From CAZSMC01 sp964607755 (lineage in GTDB: Bacteria; Zhuqueibacterota; Zhuqueibacteria; Residuimicrobiales; Krinioviventaceae): DNA of 64,000 nt. The translations under genes and the position numbers were made by a program. A model generated the notes under the pieces. It searched no databases. It was given only the letters and a program-made list of their open reading frames with translations, and was not told the origin of the DNA. Below, in pieces: positions 45,534 through 55,500 of this stretch (position 1 is the stretch's first letter; each line of letters starts with the position of its first letter). Where the stretch lies: the NCBI GenBank assembly GCA_964607755.1, contig CAZSMC010000016.1, positions 1-64,000 on the forward strand, in the 5' to 3' direction.

Positions 45534-48227
45534 TTAGAAACTCACCCTCAATCCTATCTGAATCTCGCGAGGAGCAGAATAAAAATCTGGTCTGATAAAA
45601 TAGTCTTCCAGTTCATTAATACCTCTCGGATGGATATAGCTCAAGTCAAATGGTGTCAATGTATATCCTGCTCGTCCGGTGTCTGGAAATACATTGATCT
45701 CGTTCAATCGATCAAAGAGATTAAAAATCCGGACAAAGCCCACATAGTTGAAACCGGCAAATTTGAACATTTTATTGAAATAGAGATCAAACGTGTAAAT
45801 CAATGGCTGTCTTGAATTGTTTTCGATATAAGCACCACTGCCCCGCACCGATGTGTAGGGAAAACCTGTTGCCAGACGACCAATAATGCTAAAGTTATAA
45901 TTTTCCGGATTTCCCATCGTCAACGTGGCATTTAATTGATGCCGGCGGTCCCAATCCAACGGCCGCATCTGTTTGAGTGTTTCGCGACCAGATTTTTCGT
46001 TCAAGAACGCATCATTCGGATCAGACGCATTTCCTTTGGCGACTTGAAACGTATAATCAATAGTCGCACCCATTCCGGTAATTCCGGGTGTCTGGCGTTT
46101 TTCCATAGAAACTGTGATCCCTTTTATATTGGCATAATCGCGGTTTATGTATTGTGCGTAATAACCGCCGGTAAACAGACGATGCACCTTTGTACTGAGC
46201 AGGTTTATAATGTCTTTTCGATAGACAGTGACATCCAGCGCATAATCTTTTGCAAGCTGCTGCTGCAAACCGATTTCATAGATAACTGTTTTTTGAGGTT
46301 TGAGTGCTGAATTCCCCAATGTATTCAGCAAACTGTTCGGAGGTGGTGAAACCGTGCTTTGCAAGGGATAAAGCTCAAATTCCGGATTGACATATAAATA
46401 ATCATAATTGGGAGTCTGAAAAAAATGACCATAGGAGATGTGGATCACTCCTTGATCAGTTATTGGATAGGCGAGACCCAATCGCGGGCTAAACTGAGTT
46501 GTGATATCGGCGTCCTCTCTTGCGGAATGCGCAGGATCGGCATAATCAACAAGAACCTCTCCACTTGGATCGAAATAATCGAAACGAAGACCGGCATTGA
46601 CGATCATGTAATCAAATTCCATTTTATCCTGAAGATAAACGGAAAATTCCCTGGGATAGTGGGTATATTTGTTATTATTAAATGCTGTTAGTGGAGGAAT
46701 GCGCTGCACCCGGTCAGGTACAACCTCATATTCATGTAACCACAATTTGTGGCGTTTGGCTTCGACTCCGAGCTTGATCTGATGAGTATTGGTGATCTGG
46801 CTGGTCAGGTCTAATTTACCGAGTGTGGTATTGGTGCTTCGTTGAAAGCTCCACATTTGCATACCACCCGATAAAAAGGCGTTAGCTCCGGCATCTTGCA
46901 GCCTCCTGCTTGGCACATACCTTGGATCGTATGGATCTTTATAAACATACTGATCGTAGTCTTTTGTAAAGTGATTTAATTTCAGAGTTAGAAATGTGCG
47001 GCTGCTGATAACATGAGTCCATATCAGGCTGTTGTGATAGCCATTGTTATAACGTTTATAATCTCCATCAGGGTTAAGGCGAAAACGATGATCATACGAT
47101 TTGGAATAGGTGTCCTGTAATAGTAATTCGTAACTGATTTTGTCGGATGCAGAGAATTTGTAGCTCAACTTGGCCAGAGCAGTTATTCGTTTCTCCGGAT
47201 TCATGGGTACGGCTTCTGCTTTATCTACAAGTTCATCTGCCAATTCCTGGGAAAAAGTATAGGTTTTTCCCTGCGACATGAGGGTCCAATCACTCATCTG
47301 ACTTGCCTCAAAATCAGAATGATCAGAAGGAACAAACACTTTTTTTCCATAAATATAACCTTCATCGTAAAGCCAGCGACCGTTTAGATAAAAAGTGAGT
47401 TTGTTATTTGTAAATGGTACAGGCCCGCTCAAGCTGGCTTCAAAATTATAGCTGGGATTAATTTTATCTATATTCCAAAAAATATTGGTATGATTGCTTA
47501 CACGATCTCCAAAATATGTGGCGAGTTCTCCGCTATAACCTTCACCTCCTTCTTTTGTCACAATGTTCACCACCCCTGACATGGCCTGACCGTATTCTGC
47601 ATTAAATGTGCCGCTGATCACTTCAAGCTCGGCAATAGCGCTATTTTCAACCTGAAAGGCATAAGAACCGGAATAAACATCATTCACCGGGATACCATCG
47701 ATCATGTACATAACTTCACCAGTCCGTCCGCCTCTGAAATGTCCGTCGACAACTCCTGCCTGCAAATTAACGACATCTTCAAATTGATCGACCGGTAGTC
47801 TTGAAATTGTTTCGGATCCAACCACAGCCGACGTTGATGTTAGATCCATTTGTACGAGAGGTTTTTCAGCAATAACTGTTATTTCTTCCCCCATCTCCAA
47901 AACAGTGGGCTCTAGCTTGAAATTTAATTTCGTTGTTAAATCAATAGAAACTTTGACATTTTCATAACGAAGACTATTATATCCGATCATTGAGGCTTTT
48001 ACAACGTAGGTGCCCGGAGGAACTCGTAAAATTATATACTCACCTCTGGTATCCGTTGCCGCCCCTAAAGTCGTGCCTTCGATTATGACATTCACACCTG
48101 GCAAAAGTTCACCGGTTTCCGCATCAGTCACCTTTCCGGATATTTTGCCGGTAGTTCCCGCAATGAGAAAATGTGGAATGAACAAACTCATTATCAATAA
48201 AAATAAACATGGGATGAAATATCTCAT
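45534..48227 (-). CDS. TonB-dependent receptor with CarboxypepD_reg-like N-domain
   Basis: 897 residues. A signal peptide (LLIMSLFIPHFLIAG) is followed by a CarboxypepD_reg-like domain (about 27-105) starting GKISGKVTDAETGELLPGVN. The plug domain (about 115-225) has VDQFEDVVNLQAGVVDGHF, MYMIDGIPVNDVYSGS and FNAEYGQAMSGVVNIVTKEG. A 22-strand barrel ends in PREIQIGLRVSF. It imports a large substrate, probably an oligosaccharide, through the outer membrane with TonB energy. No SusD-like partner is found beside it. The gap to the upstream 832-residue gene contains a hairpin, so it may be expressed at a different level. Confidence 0.88.
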   Translation of the reverse strand: MRYFIPCLFLLIMSLFIPHFLIAGTTGKISGKVTDAETGELLPGVNVIIEGTTLGAATDTRGEYIILRVPPGTYVVKASMIGYNSLRYENVKVSIDLTTKLNFKLEPTVLEMGEEITVIAEKPLVQMDLTSTSAVVGSETISRLPVDQFEDVVNLQAGVVDGHFRGGRTGEVMYMIDGIPVNDVYSGSYAFQVENSAIAELEVISGTFNAEYGQAMSGVVNIVTKEGGEGYSGELATYFGDRVSNHTNIFWNIDKINPSYNFEASLSGPVPFTNNKLTFYLNGRWLYDEGYIYGKKVFVPSDHSDFEASQMSDWTLMSQGKTYTFSQELADELVDKAEAVPMNPEKRITALAKLSYKFSASDKISYELLLQDTYSKSYDHRFRLNPDGDYKRYNNGYHNSLIWTHVISSRTFLTLKLNHFTKDYDQYVYKDPYDPRYVPSRRLQDAGANAFLSGGMQMWSFQRSTNTTLGKLDLTSQITNTHQIKLGVEAKRHKLWLHEYEVVPDRVQRIPPLTAFNNNKYTHYPREFSVYLQDKMEFDYMIVNAGLRFDYFDPSGEVLVDYADPAHSAREDADITTQFSPRLGLAYPITDQGVIHISYGHFFQTPNYDYLYVNPEFELYPLQSTVSPPPNSLLNTLGNSALKPQKTVIYEIGLQQQLAKDYALDVTVYRKDIINLLSTKVHRLFTGGYYAQYINRDYANIKGITVSMEKRQTPGITGMGATIDYTFQVAKGNASDPNDAFLNEKSGRETLKQMRPLDWDRRHQLNATLTMGNPENYNFSIIGRLATGFPYTSVRGSGAYIENNSRQPLIYTFDLYFNKMFKFAGFNYVGFVRIFNLFDRLNEINVFPDTGRAGYTLTPFDLSYIHPRGINELEDYFIRPDFYSAPREIQIGLRVSF

Positions 48228-48262
48228 TCTTCATTCCTTTCCCGGTTTAATGAACGAGAAAA

Positions 48263-48299
48263 GTTGAGACACCAGACAAAAGGCGCCCGATGTCTCAAC
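48263..48299 (-). terminator. Hairpin between the CBM-repeat gene and the TonB receptor gene
   Basis: GTTGAGACA (48263-48271) pairs with TGTCTCAAC (48291-48299), a 9-bp stem around 19 nt. On the minus strand it is followed by TTTTC. It lies 25 bp after the stop of the 832-residue gene and before the receptor gene, so it may end or attenuate transcription between them. Confidence 0.55.
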
Positions 48300-48323
48300 C
48301 CGTGTGAATCAGTGAGCAGAATC

Positions 48324-50822
48324 TTATTTCAATAAAGTGATTCGCTTGGAGGTTATGTAATGACCGCTTTTTAATGTGACAATATAAATTCCTGAAGATA
48401 AAGGATTGTCAGAATCATCGCGTCCGTCCCAATTGATGTCATAATTCCCTGCTATTTTGATGCCATCAAATAAAGTTTTTACTTTTTTGCCCAAAATATT
48501 GTAAACCTCAATTTGAATTCTTCCGTTCCGCGGAACAAAATAGTTGATGGTTGTAGCAGGATTAAATGGATTGGGATAATTTTGCGTAATCCTGAATTCG
48601 TTTGGCATATCAATCCTGGCATAATTCGAAATATCTTTTACGCCTGTAGTTAATATATCGACAGGTTCAATAGTAAAATCATCGTACCAGACTTTACCCA
48701 CCGGATATGAGGTAAAGCGTGCACGAACGGAAAAGCCAGCAGCATCTTCTGGTGATTTGGAAATAACATTGTACTGAACCCAGTCACTTGTAGAATCACG
48801 CTGATCAAAATAGAAAAATTGATCACCGCCACCGGTCAAATCCCAGCTCTTTTCAAGCGGCGCCTTGTGATAGAAAAAGCACATGCCCAGTCGGTTGTCA
48901 TCCCGGTCTAATACAACGTTCGATGGCAAATAACTGTCATCTGAATTCACACTGTCACATTTGGCCCACACGCTGATCTTGTACCAGGTATCCGGCTCAA
49001 CCGCCACCGGCGCTGAATAAAATACCATCTCATCATCATTGTCATCCCATTCATGCAACAACACAGACCAGTCACCTCCATGAACCGTGTCGCTCACCGT
49101 GTTGGCAAAAGCCTGACCAGCAGCATGCCATTCCATCCACCCCACTGGCGTTTCAAAATTTCCGTTAAACGGCCACATCTCCCACGGATCTGTGCCGCAA
49201 CCAACATCGTCAAACCACACCGTACCAGTAGCATCCTTGCCCATCATTAGCGTCATATACATCTCGTCAGGATCAGTCCCCGCCGGAATCAATAATCCAT
49301 CTGTGTATTCAGTCCAGTCGCTGCTCGCCGAACTCTGATCCACCGGAACAAACTGCTCGCCCAATAACGTTCCGCCAGCATAAAACTGAAATAATACCCC
49401 AATCCTGGCATCGTCAGACCCCGGGTCCGTGTTCACACCTTCCGTCTTTGCCCAAAAACTCAAATTGTACAAACGATCCGCTTTGGCATGATTCCAGTAC
49501 AAATAAGCATTGTCCACGCTCTTCCAGCCAACGGCATCACCAGAGGCGTTCGGCTTTTCCACTTTTACCGAACGCAGGCTCTCATGCCCATCTGCCAAAT
49601 CCCAACTGCAAACACCACTACCATCACCTTCATTTAACTTGTTCCAAAAGGCAGGAGCAACTGTCTCCAAGTCTCCGTTAACAAGAATATTTGGATTGAC
49701 TTTAAGCTTTTCGATTGCAAAATCATCGTACCAGACTTTACCCACCGCATATGAGGTAAAGCGTGCACGAACGGAAAGACCAGCCGCATCTGCTGGTGAT
49801 TTGGAAATAACATTGTACTGAACCCAGTCACTTGTAGAATCACGCTGATCAAAATAGAAAAATTGATCACCGCCACCGGTCAAATCCCAGCTCTTTTCAA
49901 GCGGCGCCTTGTGATAGAAAAAGCACATGCCCAGTCGGTTGTCATCCCGGTCTAATACAACGTTCGATGGCAAATAACTGTCATCTGAATTCACACTGTC
50001 ACATTTGGCCCACACGCTGATCTTGTACCAGGTATCCGGCTCAACCGCCACCGGCGCTGAATAAAATACCATCTCATCATCATTGTCATCCCATTCATGC
50101 AACAACACAGACCAGTCACCTCCATGAACCGTGTCGCTCACCGTGTTGGCAAAAGCCTGACCAGCAGCATGCCATTCCATCCACCCCACTGGCGTTTCAA
50201 AATTTCCGTTAAACGGCCACATCTCCCACGGATCTGTGCCGCAACCAACATCGTCAAACCACACCGTACCAGTAGCATCCTTGCCCATCATTAGCGTCAT
50301 ATACATCTCGTCAGGATCAGTCCCCGCCGGAATCAATAATCCATCTGTGTATTCAGTCCAGTCGCTGCTCGCCGAACTCTGATCCACCGGAACAAACTGC
50401 TCGCCCAATAACGTTCCGCCAGCATAAAACTGAAATAATACCCCAATCCTGGCATCGTCAGACCCCGGGTCCGTGTTCACACCTTCCGTCTTTGCCCAAA
50501 AACTCAAATTGTACAAACGATCCGCTTTGGCATGATTCCAGTACAAATAAGCATTGTCCACGCTCTTCCAGCCAACGGCATCACCAGAGGCGTTCGGCTT
50601 TTCCACTTTTACCGAACGCAGGCTCTCATGCCCATCTGCCAAATCCCAACTGCAAACACCACTACCATCACCTTCATTTAACTTGTTCCAAAAGGCAGGA
50701 GCAACTGTCTCCAAGTCTCCATTCGGCAGCAAGTTTGTTTGTGCAATCGCTGGATTCGCGATGAATACACAAACAGCAACCATCAACATATATGGAGAAA
50801 ATATTTGAAACTTTCTTTTCAT
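48324..50822 (-). CDS. Secreted protein with four carbohydrate-binding-type modules and FlgD-like sorting domain
   Basis: 832 residues. The signal peptide ends at about residue 28 (ANPAIAQ). Two copies of a 348-residue unit follow (about 30-378 and 378-725). Each unit has two CBM4/9-like jelly-roll modules, one starting NGDLETVAPAFWNKLNEGDG and ending VWFDDVGCG, one starting NGNFETPVGWMEWHAAGQ and ending KVWYDDF. The C-terminal FlgD-like sorting domain (745-832) begins ITQNYPNPFN. No catalytic domain is seen. Probably a surface glycan-binding protein that works with the TonB receptor encoded next to it. The repeat units are identical at the DNA level over 928 bp (repeat entries). It is the first structural gene after lacI. 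Confidence 0.8.
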   Translation of the reverse strand: MKRKFQIFSPYMLMVAVCVFIANPAIAQTNLLPNGDLETVAPAFWNKLNEGDGSGVCSWDLADGHESLRSVKVEKPNASGDAVGWKSVDNAYLYWNHAKADRLYNLSFWAKTEGVNTDPGSDDARIGVLFQFYAGGTLLGEQFVPVDQSSASSDWTEYTDGLLIPAGTDPDEMYMTLMMGKDATGTVWFDDVGCGTDPWEMWPFNGNFETPVGWMEWHAAGQAFANTVSDTVHGGDWSVLLHEWDDNDDEMVFYSAPVAVEPDTWYKISVWAKCDSVNSDDSYLPSNVVLDRDDNRLGMCFFYHKAPLEKSWDLTGGGDQFFYFDQRDSTSDWVQYNVISKSPADAAGLSVRARFTSYAVGKVWYDDFAIEKLKVNPNILVNGDLETVAPAFWNKLNEGDGSGVCSWDLADGHESLRSVKVEKPNASGDAVGWKSVDNAYLYWNHAKADRLYNLSFWAKTEGVNTDPGSDDARIGVLFQFYAGGTLLGEQFVPVDQSSASSDWTEYTDGLLIPAGTDPDEMYMTLMMGKDATGTVWFDDVGCGTDPWEMWPFNGNFETPVGWMEWHAAGQAFANTVSDTVHGGDWSVLLHEWDDNDDEMVFYSAPVAVEPDTWYKISVWAKCDSVNSDDSYLPSNVVLDRDDNRLGMCFFYHKAPLEKSWDLTGGGDQFFYFDQRDSTSDWVQYNVISKSPEDAAGFSVRARFTSYPVGKVWYDDFTIEPVDILTTGVKDISNYARIDMPNEFRITQNYPNPFNPATTINYFVPRNGRIQIEVYNILGKKVKTLFDGIKIAGNYDINWDGRDDSDNPLSSGIYIVTLKSGHYITSKRITLLK
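48749..49676. repeat. 928-bp direct repeat, copy 2 (C-terminal copy in the gene)
   Basis: Identical by eye, base for base, to 49793-50720 at an offset of 1044 bp, which is 348 codons. Both copies lie in one reading frame. The first mismatch at the low end is 48748 (t) against 49792 (g); similarity continues weakly to about 48670. The high end stops after 49676. Confidence 0.92.
49793..50720. repeat. 928-bp direct repeat, copy 1 (N-terminal copy in the gene)
   Basis: Partner of 48749-49676. The 116-bp spacer between the copies encodes the linker and a diverged end of the second CBM module (for example ADAAGLSVRARFTSYAVG against EDAAGFSVRARFTSYPVG in the other copy). Identity this long with sharply diverged edges points to recent duplication or continuing gene conversion. 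Confidence 0.92.
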
Positions 50823-51084
50823 CGTGAATTCTCCTGTTTCTAAAGTTTAAAATTTTTGAATGAATTAGCCGAAAAAAAGGTGCAAAATTTAAGTAACCGA
50901 ATCAGTCGCGGAAGCATAGTATTCACACATTAAGGAGAAGAATAGGGAATGTTATACCGGTATTCGCGGCAAATTTCAAGTAAAAGTTGCATCAATTTTT
51001 TAGTTGGTTTACCTCCTTTCTGTTGATGTAAATGCTGATATTTGGATTAACGCTTAAGACAGCATCACCTCCTTAACATTTTGA

Positions 51085-52089
51085 TTATGTGGTTTGGCGG
51101 ACAATTAATTCAACAGGAACTAAAATTTTTCTGGATGACTTTTGATTTGTCAAAATCATATCCACTATATTTTTTACAGCAATCAGACCCATTTCCTCTT
51201 TATCGACTTTTAAAGTTGTAAGCCGCGGCTCGACTTGAATCGCGAGATCCACATCATCAAATCCGACAAGGGCGACCTGATCTGGAATTTTAATGTTGTT
51301 CTCTTTTAAGCACCGCATACAGCCGAATGCCATAGCGTCATTCGCGGCAAATAGTGCAGTAAATGACCTGCTTTGCTTTAAAAGTTTAACAGCGGCGCTA
51401 TAACCGTGTTTATTGTCAGTATAAGGTTCATCAATAACAACTAATTTATCATCAAATGGGATGTCATAATCAGAGAGAGTCTTTTTATATCCCTCAAATC
51501 TTTCTTTGATACTGGGGTGGGTCATATCCCCTCCAATAAACGCAATTTTTCGATGGCCTTTTTCAATCAAATGAGTAACCGCCTGGGTTGCCCCATCCAT
51601 ATTATTGATTAATATGGCTGGAAACTTTCCATTTGGAGGCAGATAATCAATAAAGAGAATTGGCAAGTCTAAATGCTGAACGTATTTAACTAAATTATTC
51701 GGAACTTTTCCCGCTAAAATAACGCCATCAACATTTTTCTCGAGCATGAACCGGGGAATTGATTTTTTTGTAAATTTGTTCTCAACCGTTGTGAGCAGGA
51801 TATAAAAATTATGATTCCGGGCTTCAAGCTCAGACCCTAAAAATATTTTTGTGTAAAACGGTTCAGCTCTATTAAAATGATCATTAGTTAGAATAAAACC
51901 AATATTACCGCTTTTTTTGGAAGCAAGTCCCCTTGCTTGATGGCGAGGATGATAGTTAAGCTCTCCAATGGCAGCCTGAACTTTTTGGGTTGTTGATGTT
52001 GATACATGTTTTTTGCCATTAATAACCAGAGATACAGTGGATAATGAAACACCTGCCAGTTTTGCGACATCTTTGATTGTTGGACTCAT
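51085..52089 (-). CDS. LacI-family transcriptional regulator
   Basis: 334 residues. The N-terminal helix-turn-helix is TIKDVAKLAGVSLSTVSLVI with the hinge helix HPRHQARGLASKK (about 50-62). The periplasmic-binding-protein-like sensor domain (about 63-334) has NIGFILTNDHFNRAEPFY and VALVGFDDVDLAIQVEPRLT. It likely senses a sugar and controls the carbohydrate locus that runs from here to 28.5 kb on the same strand. A perfect 14-bp palindrome 18 bp before the start suggests autoregulation. Confidence 0.93.
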   Translation of the reverse strand: MSPTIKDVAKLAGVSLSTVSLVINGKKHVSTSTTQKVQAAIGELNYHPRHQARGLASKKSGNIGFILTNDHFNRAEPFYTKIFLGSELEARNHNFYILLTTVENKFTKKSIPRFMLEKNVDGVILAGKVPNNLVKYVQHLDLPILFIDYLPPNGKFPAILINNMDGATQAVTHLIEKGHRKIAFIGGDMTHPSIKERFEGYKKTLSDYDIPFDDKLVVIDEPYTDNKHGYSAAVKLLKQSRSFTALFAANDAMAFGCMRCLKENNIKIPDQVALVGFDDVDLAIQVEPRLTTLKVDKEEMGLIAVKNIVDMILTNQKSSRKILVPVELIVRQTT

Positions 52090-52106
52090 AATTTTTCCAA
52101 AATAAT

Positions 52107-52120
52107 TCGAAACGTTTCGA
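52107..52120. promoter_or_regulatory. LacI-family operator (perfect palindrome)
   Basis: TCGAAACGTTTCGA is a perfect 14-bp palindrome with the central CG and flanking AAA/TTT typical of LacI/GalR operators. It lies 18-31 bp upstream of the lacI start codon, a position where the regulator could repress its own gene. Confidence 0.75.
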
Positions 52121-52226
52121 GTAAAATAGTCTCTAAAACTGTACAGAACTAATAGCTGATCGACACAACTTGTTGATATATATTCATTTATATATATTTC
52201 ATAATGCTTTCAAAGTTATAATATTA

Positions 52227-52240
52227 TTAAAACGCTTCGA
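52227..52240. promoter_or_regulatory. Second, weaker LacI-type operator
   Basis: TTAAAACGCTTCGA matches the perfect palindrome at 52107 in 11 of 14 positions, with the right half nearly intact. The centre-to-centre distance is 120 bp, compatible with DNA looping between the two sites. Confidence 0.45.
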
Positions 52241-52599
52241 GATATTAATAAATAAAAAACAGTTTGTCAAGTATTTTTTGTGATTTGATTAAAAATTATT
52301 GAATTCATACCTCTGTAATATCTGATAATTTTCAGCTCCATCCTGCATTTTTACATTATTCCAACAATGTTAATCAATTCGACCAAATGATCTAAATACA
52401 AGAATAATTGTTCATTCATCACTGTTCGTTGATTATTGAATAATACCCTTGATTATTAATTTAAAAATCTCTAATATGTTTTTGATGAATTTGTGATCAA
52501 ACCGGCAAGGGGCACAATAACCGGCCGCAATCTTTTTATTTTCGCGGTCTGCATGCAGGATAAAAAAAGTTCAATCGACCAACCCACAGGAGGAATGAT

Positions 52600-55500
52600 A
52601 TGTGCGCACAGGACAAGATCCTCCAGGACGCAATTTCCCTGGCTGAAAAATGGCAAAAGCGGGCTGATAAGTTGTTGACCCGGGAAGAAAAAAAGATTCA
52701 GGAGCAAATGGAGAGTTTGCTAACCCATCCCACGGATAAGGTTGTGCTGACAAAGATGATTGACCAGAGTTTCCGGTCGCACGACGACCAGCGTGTCGCC
52801 GATCAACTTAATTTTATTCTCAAAAAATACGGGATACCCGAGTTTTTTTCAAACACAGAGCATATGTTAATGCAGTTGTTTTTGAGCGGTGGCCAAAAGT
52901 TCCCCCATATTTCTGTCCCCCGAGTTGTAGACAGAATTCGCGATGACAGCAGCCGGTCTGTGCTACCTTCGGAAAAAGGCTTCCTGGATAAACATCTGCA
53001 AAAGCGGCGCAAACAGGGTGTGCGCATGAACATCAACCACCTCGGTGAAGTCGTGCTCGGCGAAGAAGAATCGCTGTTCCGCTTGAAAACCTATCTTGAG
53101 GATCTGAAACGGCCGGACATCGAGTACATTTCAGTAAAAATATCGACTATTTATTCTCAGATCAATTCCCTGGCTTTTGAGCACACAACAGAAATCCTCA
53201 TGGACCGCCTCTCTCAACTGTTCCGTGCTGCCCGGGACAACGAATTTGTGCGCCCCGATGGCACCCGGGTGCAGAAATTTGTCAATCTGGATATGGAAGA
53301 ATACCGGGACATGGAGATTACCAAAGAAGCGTTTATGCGTACGCTGGACAAAGACGAGTTCAAGAACCATTCCGCCGGCATTGTGCTTCAAGCGTATATC
53401 CCGGATGCCTGGCCGTTGCAGCAAGAGATCACCAATTGGGCAAAATCCCGGGTAGCGGACGGCGGCGCACCGATAAAACTCCGCATCGTCAAAGGCGCAA
53501 ATATGGAAATGGAACTGGTCGAATCCTCGATTAAAAACTGGCCTCTGGCACCCTACGACAACAAGCTGGATGTAGATGCGAATTACAAACGCATGGTCAC
53601 TTTTGGCATGGAACCGGAAAATATTAAGGCAGTGCATCTCGGCATTGCCTCTCATAACCTTTTTGAACTGGCCTATGCCTATGCGCTGGCTAGAGAAAAG
53701 CACGTCACGCAATATTTCAGCTTTGAGATGCTGGAAGGCATGGCCGATCACGTCAGAAGTGCCATTCAGGAAACAGACGAAGAGATGGTGCTCTACGCGC
53801 CGGTATCCACAAAGGAACAGTTTATCAGTGCTATCGCCTACCTGGTGCGGCGCCTGGATGAGAACACCGGTGAAGAAAATTTTCTGCGTTACTCACCGAA
53901 TCTCAAGGTTGGTTCTAAAGAATGGCAGTTTCTCAAAGAGCAGTTTATCGCTTCCTGTGGGCACCAGGACAAGGCAAGCGATAAACCGCGCCGCACTCAG
54001 AATCGCAAACGCGAAAAATTCCCGGAGAAAATGGGACCGCTGGTGACTGGCGAGTTTGACAATGAACCAGATACTGACTGGTCACTTTCTGCAAACCGTA
54101 AATGGGCAGAGGATATCCGCAGAAAATGGAAAAAAGTACCGGATAACCAACCGATGATGATTCCCCTAGTAATCGGCGGCAAAGAAATCTCTAAAAAGCG
54201 GGAAACACTGGAATGCTTTGATCCTTCGCAGATTCCTGAAAAAATAACCACTGCAGTCTATAACATGGCAAATGCGGATGATATCGAACAGGCTGTCAAG
54301 ACGGCAAAAAAAGATCCGGATAAATGGCGGGAAAAATCTGCCAAAGAACGGCAAGAGATTCTCTCCAAAGTGGCTATGGAAATCCGTTATGCCCGCGGTG
54401 ATCTTATCGGTTCCGCAACCATGAATACGGGCAAAGTCTTCACTGAATCGGATCCCGAGGTGTCGGAAGCCATTGACTTTGTCGAATTTTACGCCTGTTC
54501 TGCTGTCAATTACGAAGACATCGAAAACATTAAATGCCGCGGCAAAGGCGTGGGACTGGTCATTTCACCATGGAATTTCCCCATTGCTATTCCGTGCGGC
54601 GGAATCGTTGCCAGTCTGGCCGCCGGCAATACGGTGATTTTTAAACCTGCCTCAGATGCTGTAATTACCGCCTATGTGCTCTGCCAGTGTTTCTGGCGGG
54701 CTGGTGTGTCTCAGAAAACACTGCAGTTTGTTCCCTGTTCCGGCTCCAAATTCGGCGACAAACTGACCGGACACCCGGATGTGGATTATATCATACTCAC
54801 CGGCGGCACAGACACCGGCATGAAGATTCTGGAAAACCGTCCCGGCGCCTTTTTGGCGGCTGAGACCGGCGGTAAAAACGCCACCATTGTCACAGCCATG
54901 TCCGACCGGGATCAGGCAGTCAAGAACATCATGCACTCGGCCTACAGCAACTGCGGCCAGAAATGTTCTGCAACTTCACTGGTCATTCTTGAAAAAGAGG
55001 TGTATGAGGATGAAAAGTTCAAAAAACAGCTCGTTGATGCAGCCAAAAGTTATAGCGTCGGATCGGCCTGGAAATTTCACAACAAAATGGGTACTCTTAT
55101 TCATCCGCCCAAAGGCGATCTGGAAAATGCGTTCACCAAACTGGAGCCGGGCGAATCCTGGGTGCTGAAACCGGAAATGGTGGATGACAATCCCTATATC
55201 TGGAGTCCGGGCATCAAGTGGGGTGTGCAGCCCGGAAGCTACACGCACATGACCGAATTTTTCGGTCCGCTGATTGGTGTCATGTGCGCTGATGACCTGG
55301 ATCACGCCATCGAACTGGTCAATCAGACCGGCTACGGACTGACCTCAGGTCTCGAAAGCCTGGATCAGCGCGAGCAGGAAAAATGGAAACAGGGCATAAG
55401 GGCCGGAAACTTGTACATCAACCGGGGCACGACCGGTGCCGTTGTGCTGCGTCAGCCGTTTGGCGGCATGGGAAAATCGGCTCTGGGCGCCGGCATCAAA

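Larger units (their letters stand above)
52090..52599. other. Divergent intergenic region lacI / putA-like gene
   Basis: 510 AT-rich bp. It holds two candidate LacI operators near lacI (separate entries). The rest, about 52250-52560, shows only AT-rich stretches with no convincing ORF or RNA. The ribosome-binding site CAGGAGGAATGAT lies just before the putA-like ATG at 52600. Confidence 0.6.

Noticed and set aside
49053..50294. Duplicate small plus-strand frames at 49053 and 50097
   Set aside because: They are antisense shadows that appear twice only because the 928-bp repeat is duplicated.
53131..53751. 206-codon minus-strand frame inside the putA-like gene
   Set aside because: Shadow of the GC-richer coding strand; the plus strand has clear proline dehydrogenase motifs here.
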